Below are positions 1-6,424 of a DNA stretch of 6,591 bases, piece after piece. The stretch comes from DAOVRD01 sp964605915 (lineage in GTDB: Bacteria > Planctomycetota > Brocadiia > SM23-32): contig CAZSET010000224.1 of the NCBI GenBank assembly GCA_964605915.1, forward strand, positions 1-6,591. Reading direction: 5' to 3'. The notes below the pieces were generated by a model. That model made no database searches. It worked only from the letters and a program-made list of their open reading frames with translations, and was not told the origin of the DNA. The position numbers were made by a program, and so were the translations under genes. Each line of letters begins with the position of its first letter. The stretch's first letter is position 1.

Positions 1-537
1 CTGCTGCGCGAGGCGCTGCCGGAACTGCTGGAAGAAGACATCCAGTTCGTGGCGCTGGGCAGGGGCGCGACCGAGTACCATGCGTTCCTGAGGGAGTTGC
101 AGGCGCAGCATCAGCGGTCCTTCGGCTTGCTGCTGGCCTACGACGAGGCCGCCGCTCACCAGATCGAGGCCGGCAGCGACATGTTCCTGATGCCCAGCCG
201 TTTCGAGCCCTGCGGCCTGAACCAACTCTACAGCCTCATGTACGGCACCGTGCCCATCGTGCGGGAAACCGGCGGTCTGGCGGACACCGTGACGGACTAC
301 AGCCCGGAGCGGCTGGAGTCGGGCGAGGCGACGGGCTTCACGTTCCGGGAGTACAGCGCCGAGGCGCTGACGCGCGCCGTCCGCCGTGCGGTCGAGCTCT
401 ACAAGAATCGCGACGCGTGGCGGCGGCTCATGCTGAACGCCATGGCGCAGGATTGGTCGTGGCAGCGCAGCGCGCGGCAGTACCTGGAGGTCTATGAGAG
501 GGCCCGCCAGAAACTGACGCAGCGGGCGGCGATATAG
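1..537 (+). CDS. glgA: Glycogen synthase (ADP-glucose type, GT5), C-terminal part
   Basis: The reading frame is open from base 1 and ends at TAG 535-537, giving 178 residues that are the C-terminal third of a protein usually near 480-500 residues; the start lies left of the window. GlgA transfers glucose from ADP-glucose to the non-reducing end of an alpha-1,4-glucan in the cytoplasm. The diagnostic GT-B C-terminal motif is present: PSRFEPCGLNQLYSLMYGT, with the conserved Glu of EPCGL at bases 205-207, followed by the VRETGGLADTV loop at about 259-291 that lines the nucleotide-sugar site. The ending (DWSWQRSARQYLEVYERA) matches the usual closing helix of the family. About 109 residues follow the EPCGL Glu, close to the usual spacing, so this end looks intact. 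glgC downstream supports the ADP-glucose pathway. The internal ATG-like starts in the fragment are not real starts. Identity is near certain. Confidence 0.96.
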   Translation: MLREALPELLEEDIQFVALGRGATEYHAFLRELQAQHQRSFGLLLAYDEAAAHQIEAGSDMFLMPSRFEPCGLNQLYSLMYGTVPIVRETGGLADTVTDYSPERLESGEATGFTFREYSAEALTRAVRRAVELYKNRDAWRRLMLNAMAQDWSWQRSARQYLEVYERARQKLTQRAAI

Positions 538-543
538 GTGTTC

Positions 544-549
544 GGGGAG
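544..549 (+). promoter_or_regulatory. Ribosome binding site of the sensor kinase
   Basis: GGGGAG lies five bases before GTG 555 and only six bases after the glgA stop. Its good match and spacing are the main reason for choosing the GTG start over the next in-frame ATG about 29 codons further in. Confidence 0.7.
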
Positions 550-554
550 AAGAC

Positions 555-3500
555 GTGAGCCAGAAGACGGAAATCGCAGAGGAACGGCTCAGCGGGGTCG
601 AGATCCTGCGGGCCCACCAAGACGAGGCCATCGAGAGATGGATGGGGAAGGTCCGCCTGCTGGCAGACGAGAAGGGCTTCCCCGGCCTTGTGGGCAACAG
701 GCTCTTCCGGGCCGACGCCCGGGAGTTCTACGACATGGTCGTCTCGCGCGTCGAGGGCAAGCACCCCGAGGCCGACATCGCGTCCTTTTACCATCTGGTG
801 CTCGAGGGGCGCCAGCATGACGTGCGACTGGCCGACATTGCCTACGGCCTGCTGGAGCTGAAGAGCGTCTGCAAGCAGGTCATCTTCGAGGCCCTGGGCG
901 ACGAGCTGAAGGCGTTCCGCACCTCGCGTCAGGTGGACGACGTGGTCGAGGCCATCCTGCGCCGCAGCGCGGAGCTCTACGAACTGACCAGCGAAGCAGA
1001 CCAGAAGACGGCGCAGGAGCGATTGCAGGAGATCTTTGCGGCCTGGGACATCGAGGGCGCCGTGGCCGACGCGCAGACCCCCGAAGAGGTCTGCCGGCTC
1101 GCCCTCGGCAAACTGCGGGGCATTTGGGACCTGTCCGGCTTTCGGGTGCGCTTGGGCGGGGCCGACGAGGAGGTCAGGGAACTGGCCGAAGGGAAGGAGC
1201 TGCCCGTCCCTGTGGTCAGCGAGCAGGCCCAGTACCTGACCGAGCGAGAGCTCGAGACAGGCGGCGTGGTGTCCCTGCTGGACAGCGTCAAGCGCCGCAG
1301 GGACGAGTTCATCTGCCCCGACGTGCGTGCGGACGAGCGGATAGTGAACGACGCCGAGCTGGTGGAGAAGGGGGTGAATAGTCTGGCGTGCTGTCCGCTG
1401 GTCTCGCGAGGCGAAGTGCAGGGCGTGTTGCTGCTTTACGGCACTCAGCCCGGCGCATTCGGCCGGACCGACAGCCGCAAGCTTCGGGACCTGTCCGGCG
1501 TGCTGGCCCTGGCGCTGGACCGCACCGGCCGGCTGGAGCGTTCGCATAAGGCGATCAGCGAGGCGGAGGTCATCGCGCGGATCGGGCGCTCGCTACTGGA
1601 GCTTCCCACGCGGAAGGCACTGCTGGAAGGCGCGGTGGAAGCGTTGCGTGCCTTCCGGGATTACTTCGACGTGTCACTGTTCGCCGTGGACGAGGAGGCC
1701 GGCGAGTGCGTGCTCGTGGCCGAAGCCGGTCGCGAACGGCGCTACCGGCCCGGCGAGTACCGCCAGAAGATCGGCCAGGGCTTTATCGGGCTCTGCGCTC
1801 AGACGGGCGAGACGATACGCGCCTTCGACCTGCAGGAGGACTCCAGGCGCATCGTCGCCTTCGAGGAGGAGTACAGGGCCCGCAGCGAACTGGCCGTGCC
1901 CGTCAAGAGGGGGGATCAGGTGCTCGGGGTCATGCACTTGCTGTCCGAAAGGGAGCACGACTTCCCGGAGAGCGAGATAGCCGCCCTTGAGCACGTGGCT
2001 CCGCACATCGGCGTCGCCCTGCAGAACGCGCGCATGCTCCTGCAGCGCCGGCACGACCGCTACGAGATCGAGCGCGCCCACGAGCAGCTTGCCAACATCA
2101 TCCGGAGCACCGCCGTCGGGATAACCAGCACGGACACGCGCGGGGTCTACACCCATTGGAGCCCCAGTTGCGAGGCAATGCTGGGCTACGACGAGCGGGA
2201 AGTGCTGGGGCGGAAGACGCCCGCCGACTTCGCGGCGGAACCGTACGACCTGCCGAGCGTCCTTGCGGAATGCCTCCGTACCGGACACACGACGGCCGAG
2301 CGCTCAGTGACGCGCAGGGACGGTCGCACCCGCATTGTCCGCGAGACGCGCGTGCCTCTGTTCGACGAGCAGGGCATGCCAATCGGCTTCACTGCCTACC
2401 TGGTGGACGTCACGGAGCAGAAGCGGGCCGAAGAGCAGGTGCGGCGCGAAAGGGACACGCTCAGCCTCGTGGTGGACGCCATGGGCGCGGGCCTGGCGCT
2501 GATCGATGGCGACATGAACGTGCGCTGGGCCAACAGCACCATGATGAAATGGTTCGGCTTCGACTCCGGCGCATTTGGCCGCGGCTGTCACGAGGTCCTC
2601 GCTCCGATCGGGTGCACCGCCCCCTGCCCGGCCACCCAGGCAATAGAGAGCCAGGAGCCCAAGACGCACGTGAGCGAGCAGACCGACGAGTCCGGCCTGT
2701 GGCACTGCTACCAGCACGTGTTCACGCCCGTCACTTACGGAGACGCCAGGGTGCTGTTGCTGACGCTGGACGTGACTGAACAGCGCCGGCAGACGGAAGA
2801 GATGCGCCTCATAAACAAACTGGCCGAGAAGATAGAAACGTCTCTGGACCTCGAACGCGTTCTCCACCTGGTCCTGACCTGCGTGACGGCCGGGCACGCC
2901 ATAGGGTTCAACCGCGCGTTCGTTTTTCTCCTGGACGACGAAGGCAGGGCTCTCGAGGGCAGAATGGCGGTCGGACCCATATCAGCGGACGATGCGGTGC
3001 GCATTTGGGACGACCTGGCCGAGAAGGACCAAACGATCGACGAGCTGCTGGACACCGTCTCACCTGCCGCTAGCGACACAAGCCTGAGCGAGCGCGTGCA
3101 GGCTTTGAGCATACCGCTGTCTGGGCGCCAGGACGCGATCGTCCGCGCCATGACGGCCCGGACGCCGCTGCACGTGCGGGGTGCGGGCTCGCGGCAGGCC
3201 GGGCGCTCAGAAGTGGTCGACCGTTTGGAGCTGGATGAGTTCATCTGCGTGCCTCTCACCGTTCAGGATGAGCCGCTGGGCGTGATGCTGGCCGACAACA
3301 AGTACTCGCGCGCAGCAATAGACGGGGAGCGGGTGAAGCTGATGGAGATGTTCTGTCGCCAGGCCTCCCTGGCGATAGCTAATGCGCGCGCCTATGAGAG
3401 GATCCAGACCCAGCTCAGAGAGCTCCGGCGCACACGGGACCGCCTGATCGAGGCCGAGCGGATGGCCAGCGTGGGGCGCATGGCCAGCCATCTGGCGCAC

Positions 3501-4157
3501 GAAATCCGCAATCCCCTCACGGTGATCGGCGGCTTCGCCTCCTCCATCGCCCGCCAGCACGCTGACGACCCCAAGACGCGCCGCAACGCGACGACCATTT
3601 ACGAGGAGACGCTGCGGCTCGAAAGGACCCTGGCCAACGTTCTGGATTACACGCGGCCGCTGCGGCCCAACAAGCAGCCGACCGAGATCAACGGTATCGT
3701 CCGCCAGACAACTGAGCAGTTCAGGAGCTATCTGGGCGAGAACAACGTCTCCCTGAAGCTGTCCCTCGCCAAGCGATTGCCGCGGGTGGAAGCCGATGCG
3801 GAGATGATCAAGCAGGTCGTCATCAACTTCATCAAGAACGCCGTGGAGGCGATGGAGGGCAAAGGGGAGGGGACGCTCTCGGTCTCCACGGGAGCGGCAG
3901 ACGGCCACGTCCAGATTGTGTTTGCCGACACCGGAGCCGGCATGGACGAGGATGTTCTGGACAAGATTTACAGCCCGTTCTTCTCCACGAAGATCGCCGG
4001 GATCGGGCTCGGCCTGTCTGTCTCACAGCGCATCGTGAGGCAGCACGGAGGCCACATCGACGTGCAGACGGAGCTCGGGACCGGCACCACCTTTGCCGTC
4101 AGTCTGGCGGCGGAGGGCGGCGGGCCGGAGCCATCATCCGAACCGGAGCCTCTGTGA
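555..4157 (+). CDS. Soluble multi-sensor histidine kinase (RsbRD-like/GAF/GAF/PAS/PAS/GAF/HisKA/HATPase)
   Basis: This is a 1200-residue protein starting at GTG with a good Shine-Dalgarno. It has no signal peptide or membrane segment, so it should sense cytoplasmic cues. Approximate domains: an all-helical N-terminus at 15-150 resembling the RsbRD/RsbT co-antagonist N-terminal domain (moderate certainty); GAF1 165-320; GAF2 337-496; PAS1 507-626, ending in DVTEQKRAEEQ; PAS2 636-746, ending in DVTEQRRQTEE; a long GAF3 759-949 (GFNRAFVFLLDDEG to ANARAYE); a helical linker; HisKA with the H box SHLAHEIRNPL (phospho-acceptor His982); HATPase_c with N box NFIKNAVEAM (Asn1095), G1 box DTGAGM (Asp1125), F box SPFFST and G2 box GIGLGL (Gly1149-Gly1153). 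All kinase boxes are intact, so it is probably active. PAS2 carries a Cys cluster (Cys678, 687, 691, 718). It sits 17 bases after glgA and 29 bases before a receiver gene, its likely phosphotransfer partner. The ligands cannot be read from the sequence. Confidence 0.93.
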   Translation: MSQKTEIAEERLSGVEILRAHQDEAIERWMGKVRLLADEKGFPGLVGNRLFRADAREFYDMVVSRVEGKHPEADIASFYHLVLEGRQHDVRLADIAYGLLELKSVCKQVIFEALGDELKAFRTSRQVDDVVEAILRRSAELYELTSEADQKTAQERLQEIFAAWDIEGAVADAQTPEEVCRLALGKLRGIWDLSGFRVRLGGADEEVRELAEGKELPVPVVSEQAQYLTERELETGGVVSLLDSVKRRRDEFICPDVRADERIVNDAELVEKGVNSLACCPLVSRGEVQGVLLLYGTQPGAFGRTDSRKLRDLSGVLALALDRTGRLERSHKAISEAEVIARIGRSLLELPTRKALLEGAVEALRAFRDYFDVSLFAVDEEAGECVLVAEAGRERRYRPGEYRQKIGQGFIGLCAQTGETIRAFDLQEDSRRIVAFEEEYRARSELAVPVKRGDQVLGVMHLLSEREHDFPESEIAALEHVAPHIGVALQNARMLLQRRHDRYEIERAHEQLANIIRSTAVGITSTDTRGVYTHWSPSCEAMLGYDEREVLGRKTPADFAAEPYDLPSVLAECLRTGHTTAERSVTRRDGRTRIVRETRVPLFDEQGMPIGFTAYLVDVTEQKRAEEQVRRERDTLSLVVDAMGAGLALIDGDMNVRWANSTMMKWFGFDSGAFGRGCHEVLAPIGCTAPCPATQAIESQEPKTHVSEQTDESGLWHCYQHVFTPVTYGDARVLLLTLDVTEQRRQTEEMRLINKLAEKIETSLDLERVLHLVLTCVTAGHAIGFNRAFVFLLDDEGRALEGRMAVGPISADDAVRIWDDLAEKDQTIDELLDTVSPAASDTSLSERVQALSIPLSGRQDAIVRAMTARTPLHVRGAGSRQAGRSEVVDRLELDEFICVPLTVQDEPLGVMLADNKYSRAAIDGERVKLMEMFCRQASLAIANARAYERIQTQLRELRRTRDRLIEAERMASVGRMASHLAHEIRNPLTVIGGFASSIARQHADDPKTRRNATTIYEETLRLERTLANVLDYTRPLRPNKQPTEINGIVRQTTEQFRSYLGENNVSLKLSLAKRLPRVEADAEMIKQVVINFIKNAVEAMEGKGEGTLSVSTGAADGHVQIVFADTGAGMDEDVLDKIYSPFFSTKIAGIGLGLSVSQRIVRQHGGHIDVQTELGTGTTFAVSLAAEGGGPEPSSEPEPL

Positions 4158-4173
4158 ACCAGCTATAGGGGGA

Positions 4174-4180
4174 AAGGAGA
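4174..4180 (+). promoter_or_regulatory. Ribosome binding site of the receiver gene
   Basis: AAGGAGA, a near-consensus Shine-Dalgarno, lies six bases before GTG 4187 in the 29-base gap after the kinase stop. It is the strongest ribosome site in the window and sets the start of the receiver protein. It suggests the receiver is translated independently and more efficiently than its neighbours. Confidence 0.8.
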
Positions 4181-4186
4181 CCCGCA

Positions 4187-4564
4187 GTGGCTAGAATCCT
4201 GCTCGTAGAAGACGAAGAGAACGTCCGTCTGCTCTACCGACAGGAGTTCCAAGAGCGAGGCTACGAGGTGGTCTGCGCGGCCGACGGGAAAATGGCCGTG
4301 CAACTGGCCAGCGACGTGAGCCCGGACGTGGTTATCATGGACATCAACTTGCCGGAGAAGATGGACGGCCTCGAATCGATGTGCAAGATACTTGGCCACG
4401 ACAGAAACATACCGGTGATCATTAACACGGGCTACAGCGAGTACCAGGACAACTTCATGAGCTGGGCGGCGGACGCTTACGTCCTCAAGTCGGCCGACGT
4501 CGGCCCCTTGATCGATGCCGTCGAGCAGGCCCTTCAGAAAGGTGGAGCAGCAGGTGTGAGCTGA
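4187..4564 (+). CDS. Stand-alone response regulator receiver protein (CheY-like)
   Basis: This 125-residue protein is a single receiver (REC) domain with no DNA-binding or enzymatic output. The start is GTG, placed by a near-consensus ribosome site and by the beta-1 strand beginning at residue 3 (ARILLVEDEE). Visible landmarks are the acidic pair Glu8-Asp9, phospho-acceptor Asp52 in VVIMDINLP, Thr81 in IINTGY and Lys101 in YVLKS, so all residues needed for phosphorylation and switching are present. After Lys101 only the last helix and a short Gly/Ala tail remain, confirming that no second domain was lost. By position its donor should be the upstream kinase (His982). Having no output domain, it would act by binding a target protein, or as a phospho-relay intermediate or phosphate sink, as known for CheY, Spo0F and DivK-type proteins. 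Its place directly before glgC suggests a glycogen-related target, but that is inference. It is not given a gene name because many such proteins are unrelated in role. Confidence 0.94.
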   Translation: MARILLVEDEENVRLLYRQEFQERGYEVVCAADGKMAVQLASDVSPDVVIMDINLPEKMDGLESMCKILGHDRNIPVIINTGYSEYQDNFMSWAADAYVLKSADVGPLIDAVEQALQKGGAAGVS

Positions 4565-4652
4565 AGTGCCGGGCCTGGCTCGGCTCGTTCCCACGACGGC
4601 CGGGCGGGATAGGGAAGACGGTGGATGCGACCGTGAAAGGGCACTCCGGGAT
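4565..4652. other. 88-base spacer between the receiver gene and glgC
   Basis: This is the longest gap in the window if glgC starts at 4653. I see no convincing hairpin followed by a T-run, no clear promoter and no conserved RNA element. It is in frame with glgC and could instead be an N-terminal extension read from GTG 4566. A leader or regulatory role remains possible but has no direct support. Confidence 0.4.
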
Positions 4653-5891
4653 ATGGCATACCGAAGCATCACGGACATACTCAAAGGCACCCTCGTGATG
4701 GTCCTGGCCGGCGGGCAGGGGGAGAGGCTCTACCCCTTGACCAAGGACCGTGCCAAGCCCGCCGTCCCCTTCGCGGGCACGTACCGCATCATTGACTTCG
4801 CCCTGAGCAACTGCCTCAACAGCGGCCTGCGCAAGGTCTCCGTGCTTACCCAGTACAAGAGCGATTCACTGGACCGTCACATCAGACTGGGCTGGAATAT
4901 CCTGAACCCTGAACTGGGTGAATGGATCGAGACCAGGCCCCCCCAGCTCAGGATGAGCGGCGACTGGTACCTGGGGACCGCCCACGCCATCTACCAGAAC
5001 ATCTACACTCTGGAGCGCCTGCGGCCGGGCCACGTGTTGGTCCTCAGCGGCGACCACGTCTACCACATGGATTATTCCCTGATGTTGGCCCAGCACGTGG
5101 AGCGCGGGGCGGACCTCACGGTGGCTTGCATCGAACGCTCCCTGGAGGAGGCCGCCGGGCGGCTGGGAGTCATCAGCGTTGATCCGGACCGGCGGGCCGT
5201 CCGCTTCGAGGAGAAACCGGCGGAGCCAGAACCCATTAGCGGCAGAGATGACGCCTGCCTGTGCTCCATGGGCATCTACGCCTTCCAGACGGAGAAGCTT
5301 GTCCGGCACGTGATCGAGGACGCCAAGCGCCCCGGCACGCACGACTTCGCCAGAGACGTCTTGCCCGCCATGATCGAGGCGGGCGATCGCGTCTTCGCCT
5401 ATCCCTTCCCCGGCGGCTATTGGCGCGACATCGGCACGCTGGACGTTTACTGGGAAGCCCACATGGACTTACTCAGCCCGGACTCGCCTCTGGATCTCTA
5501 CGACGACGAGTGGCCCATCCGCGGGCGTTCCTTCAGTAATCCGCCGGCTGCGGTTTGGGCAGCGGGCGCCGCGCCGGATGCGCTCGAGTCGCGGCTCCAC
5601 AATTCCTTGATCTGCCGGGGAGCCGTGATTTGCGGCGCGGACGTGTCCGAGTCGATCGTCGGACCGGGCGTCCGCATCGGCTCGGGAAGCCGCCTGGAGC
5701 AGTCGTTCATCATGGAAGGGACATCCGTCGGACGCAATGCCGTGATCAAGAAGGCCATCGTAGATAAGTCCAACGTGATACCGGCCGGCGCCAGGATCGG
5801 CGTTGACCAGACGTGGGACCACCGACACTTCGCGGTCAGCGACGGCGGCGTGGTGGTCATACCGAAGGCCATGCCCTTCCCGACCTCTTGA
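4653..5891 (+). CDS. glgC: Glucose-1-phosphate adenylyltransferase (ADP-glucose pyrophosphorylase)
   Basis: The enzyme makes ADP-glucose and pyrophosphate from ATP and glucose-1-phosphate, the committed and usually allosterically controlled step of bacterial glycogen synthesis. Starting at ATG 4653 it has 412 residues, a normal GlgC length. The N-terminal nucleotidyltransferase domain has GGQGERLYPLT (residues 20-30) followed by RAKPAVPF, then YRIIDFALSNCLNSG. SGDHVYHMDY holds the catalytic Asp134, FEEKP holds the glucose-1-phosphate-binding Lys188, and YWRDIGTLDVYWEAHMDL begins at 256. From about residue 315 to 382 the sequence turns into hexapeptide-like left-handed beta-helix repeats (ICRGAVICGADVSESIVG), as in the GlgC C-terminal domain. 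The frame is open from a GTG at 4566, one base after the receiver stop, which would add 29 residues. I prefer 4653 because conserved sequence starts just after it and the extra stretch is polar, Arg-rich and unlike the family; the ribosome site is weak for both (GAAAGG at 4635-4640). Confidence 0.96.
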   Translation: MAYRSITDILKGTLVMVLAGGQGERLYPLTKDRAKPAVPFAGTYRIIDFALSNCLNSGLRKVSVLTQYKSDSLDRHIRLGWNILNPELGEWIETRPPQLRMSGDWYLGTAHAIYQNIYTLERLRPGHVLVLSGDHVYHMDYSLMLAQHVERGADLTVACIERSLEEAAGRLGVISVDPDRRAVRFEEKPAEPEPISGRDDACLCSMGIYAFQTEKLVRHVIEDAKRPGTHDFARDVLPAMIEAGDRVFAYPFPGGYWRDIGTLDVYWEAHMDLLSPDSPLDLYDDEWPIRGRSFSNPPAAVWAAGAAPDALESRLHNSLICRGAVICGADVSESIVGPGVRIGSGSRLEQSFIMEGTSVGRNAVIKKAIVDKSNVIPAGARIGVDQTWDHRHFAVSDGGVVVIPKAMPFPTS

Positions 5892-5947
5892 GCTTCCTGC
5901 CGATCTCCCTCAGAGGCTGGGGCAAACGCGAGGGTCCAGTATCCGCA
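5892..5947. other. 56-base spacer between glgC and the DUF4912 gene
   Basis: I see no T-tailed hairpin or clear promoter here. The purine-rich GCGAGGG stretch near 5928-5934 is the only candidate ribosome site and lies rather far (about 13 bases) from ATG 5948. Transcription probably reads through from glgC. Confidence 0.4.
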
Positions 5948-6424
5948 ATGCCGCATAGCATCAGGGACGAGATCGGAGCTCTGGCCCGCGATCCGCACAC
6001 CGTGTTCCTGCATTGGCGGGTCGCCGCCGACGCGCCTGACCGCATGGACGTGCGGTGGCTCTTGCGGGCGCGTGACGTCGGTGACGGTACGGTCCGGGAG
6101 GTCGACGTCGACCCCCGCGCGGGCAACTATTACATGAGCGTCGAGCCGGGCCGCACTTACGAGTTCGAGCTGGCCGTGCAAGGGCGCGAGGGGGTGCGCG
6201 TCATCTGCCGTACGGGGCGGGTGCAGATTCCTCCTGACAGGCCGACCCTGGCGCGAGGCGTCGGAGCGTTCGCGCCCCGGTTCGGCGACGCGCTTCGGCC
6301 GGCGCCTGACCGCCAGGTTCCTGGCCTGGACTATGAGTCAACCCCGCTGTTCCTCGGCTCATCCGGACCGAAGCCGCCGGAAGAACCGCGCACGCACCAG
6401 CCGCCCGGTCGCCGAAATGCGTGA
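5948..6424 (+). CDS. DUF4912 domain protein linked to glucan branching
   Basis: The gene encodes 158 residues from ATG 5948. The domain spans roughly residues 6-105 and shows features I associate with DUF4912: an opening DEIGALARDPHTVFLHW (Asp7 to Trp23), a central WLLRARDV strand, then AGNYYMSVEPGRTYEFELA (residues 58-76) and a closing IPPDRPTLA. The pattern looks like a small beta-sandwich of carbohydrate-binding or immunoglobulin-like type, but the family has no established function that I know of. The last 50 or so residues are Pro-, Arg- and Gly-rich and probably disordered. There is no signal peptide or membrane segment. The frame stays open upstream to 5813, inside glgC, but conservation begins at 5948; the ribosome site is weak (AGGG 5931-5934). 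It follows glgC by 56 bases and overlaps the GH57 gene by 8 bases, which implies coupled translation and suggests it assists that enzyme or binds its glucan. The domain assignment is by recognition of the pattern only. Confidence 0.8.
   Translation: MPHSIRDEIGALARDPHTVFLHWRVAADAPDRMDVRWLLRARDVGDGTVREVDVDPRAGNYYMSVEPGRTYEFELAVQGREGVRVICRTGRVQIPPDRPTLARGVGAFAPRFGDALRPAPDRQVPGLDYESTPLFLGSSGPKPPEEPRTHQPPGRRNA
6417..6424. other. 8-base gene overlap (translational coupling)
   Basis: The ATG of the GH57 gene (6417-6419) precedes the TGA of the DUF4912 gene (6422-6424) in another frame. No good Shine-Dalgarno precedes the ATG, so re-initiation by terminating ribosomes is the likely way the GH57 gene is translated, linking the amounts of the two proteins. 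Confidence 0.75.

Noticed and set aside
492..1547. 351-codon open frame on the minus strand opposite the kinase N-terminus
   Set aside because: It lies fully opposite the clearly conserved kinase frame, its translation is low-complexity Leu/Gln/His/Val-rich with no recognisable motif, and long antisense frames are expected in GC-rich coding DNA.
2156..2779. 207-codon plus-strand frame inside the kinase gene
   Set aside because: It is an Arg/Gly/Ala/His-rich shift of the PAS coding frame with no domain signature, typical of out-of-frame reading in high-GC genes.
1674..2897. Two long minus-strand frames (1674-2288, 2304-2897) opposite GAF2, PAS1 and PAS2
   Set aside because: Both are antisense to well-matched sensor domains and share the same codon-phase artefact; no ribosome site or domain supports them.
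4493..4506. GTCGGCCGACGTCGGCC-like repeat near the end of the receiver gene
   Set aside because: It sits in the conserved Lys-Ser-Ala-Asp-Val-Gly coding stretch and has no T-run after it, so it is not a terminator; codon composition explains it.
4866..5462. 198-codon minus-strand frame opposite glgC
   Set aside because: The sense strand encodes the conserved catalytic and substrate-binding parts of GlgC; the antisense product resembles no known protein.
6100..6113. Perfect 14-base palindrome GGTCGACGTCGACC
   Set aside because: It is inside the DUF4912 coding sequence and arises from the Val-Asp-Val-Asp codons; there is no second copy or promoter context to suggest an operator.
5498..6181. 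227-codon minus-strand frame crossing the glgC/DUF4912 junction
   Set aside because: It bridges two conserved sense genes and has no motif; the continuity across the short spacer is explained by GC richness.
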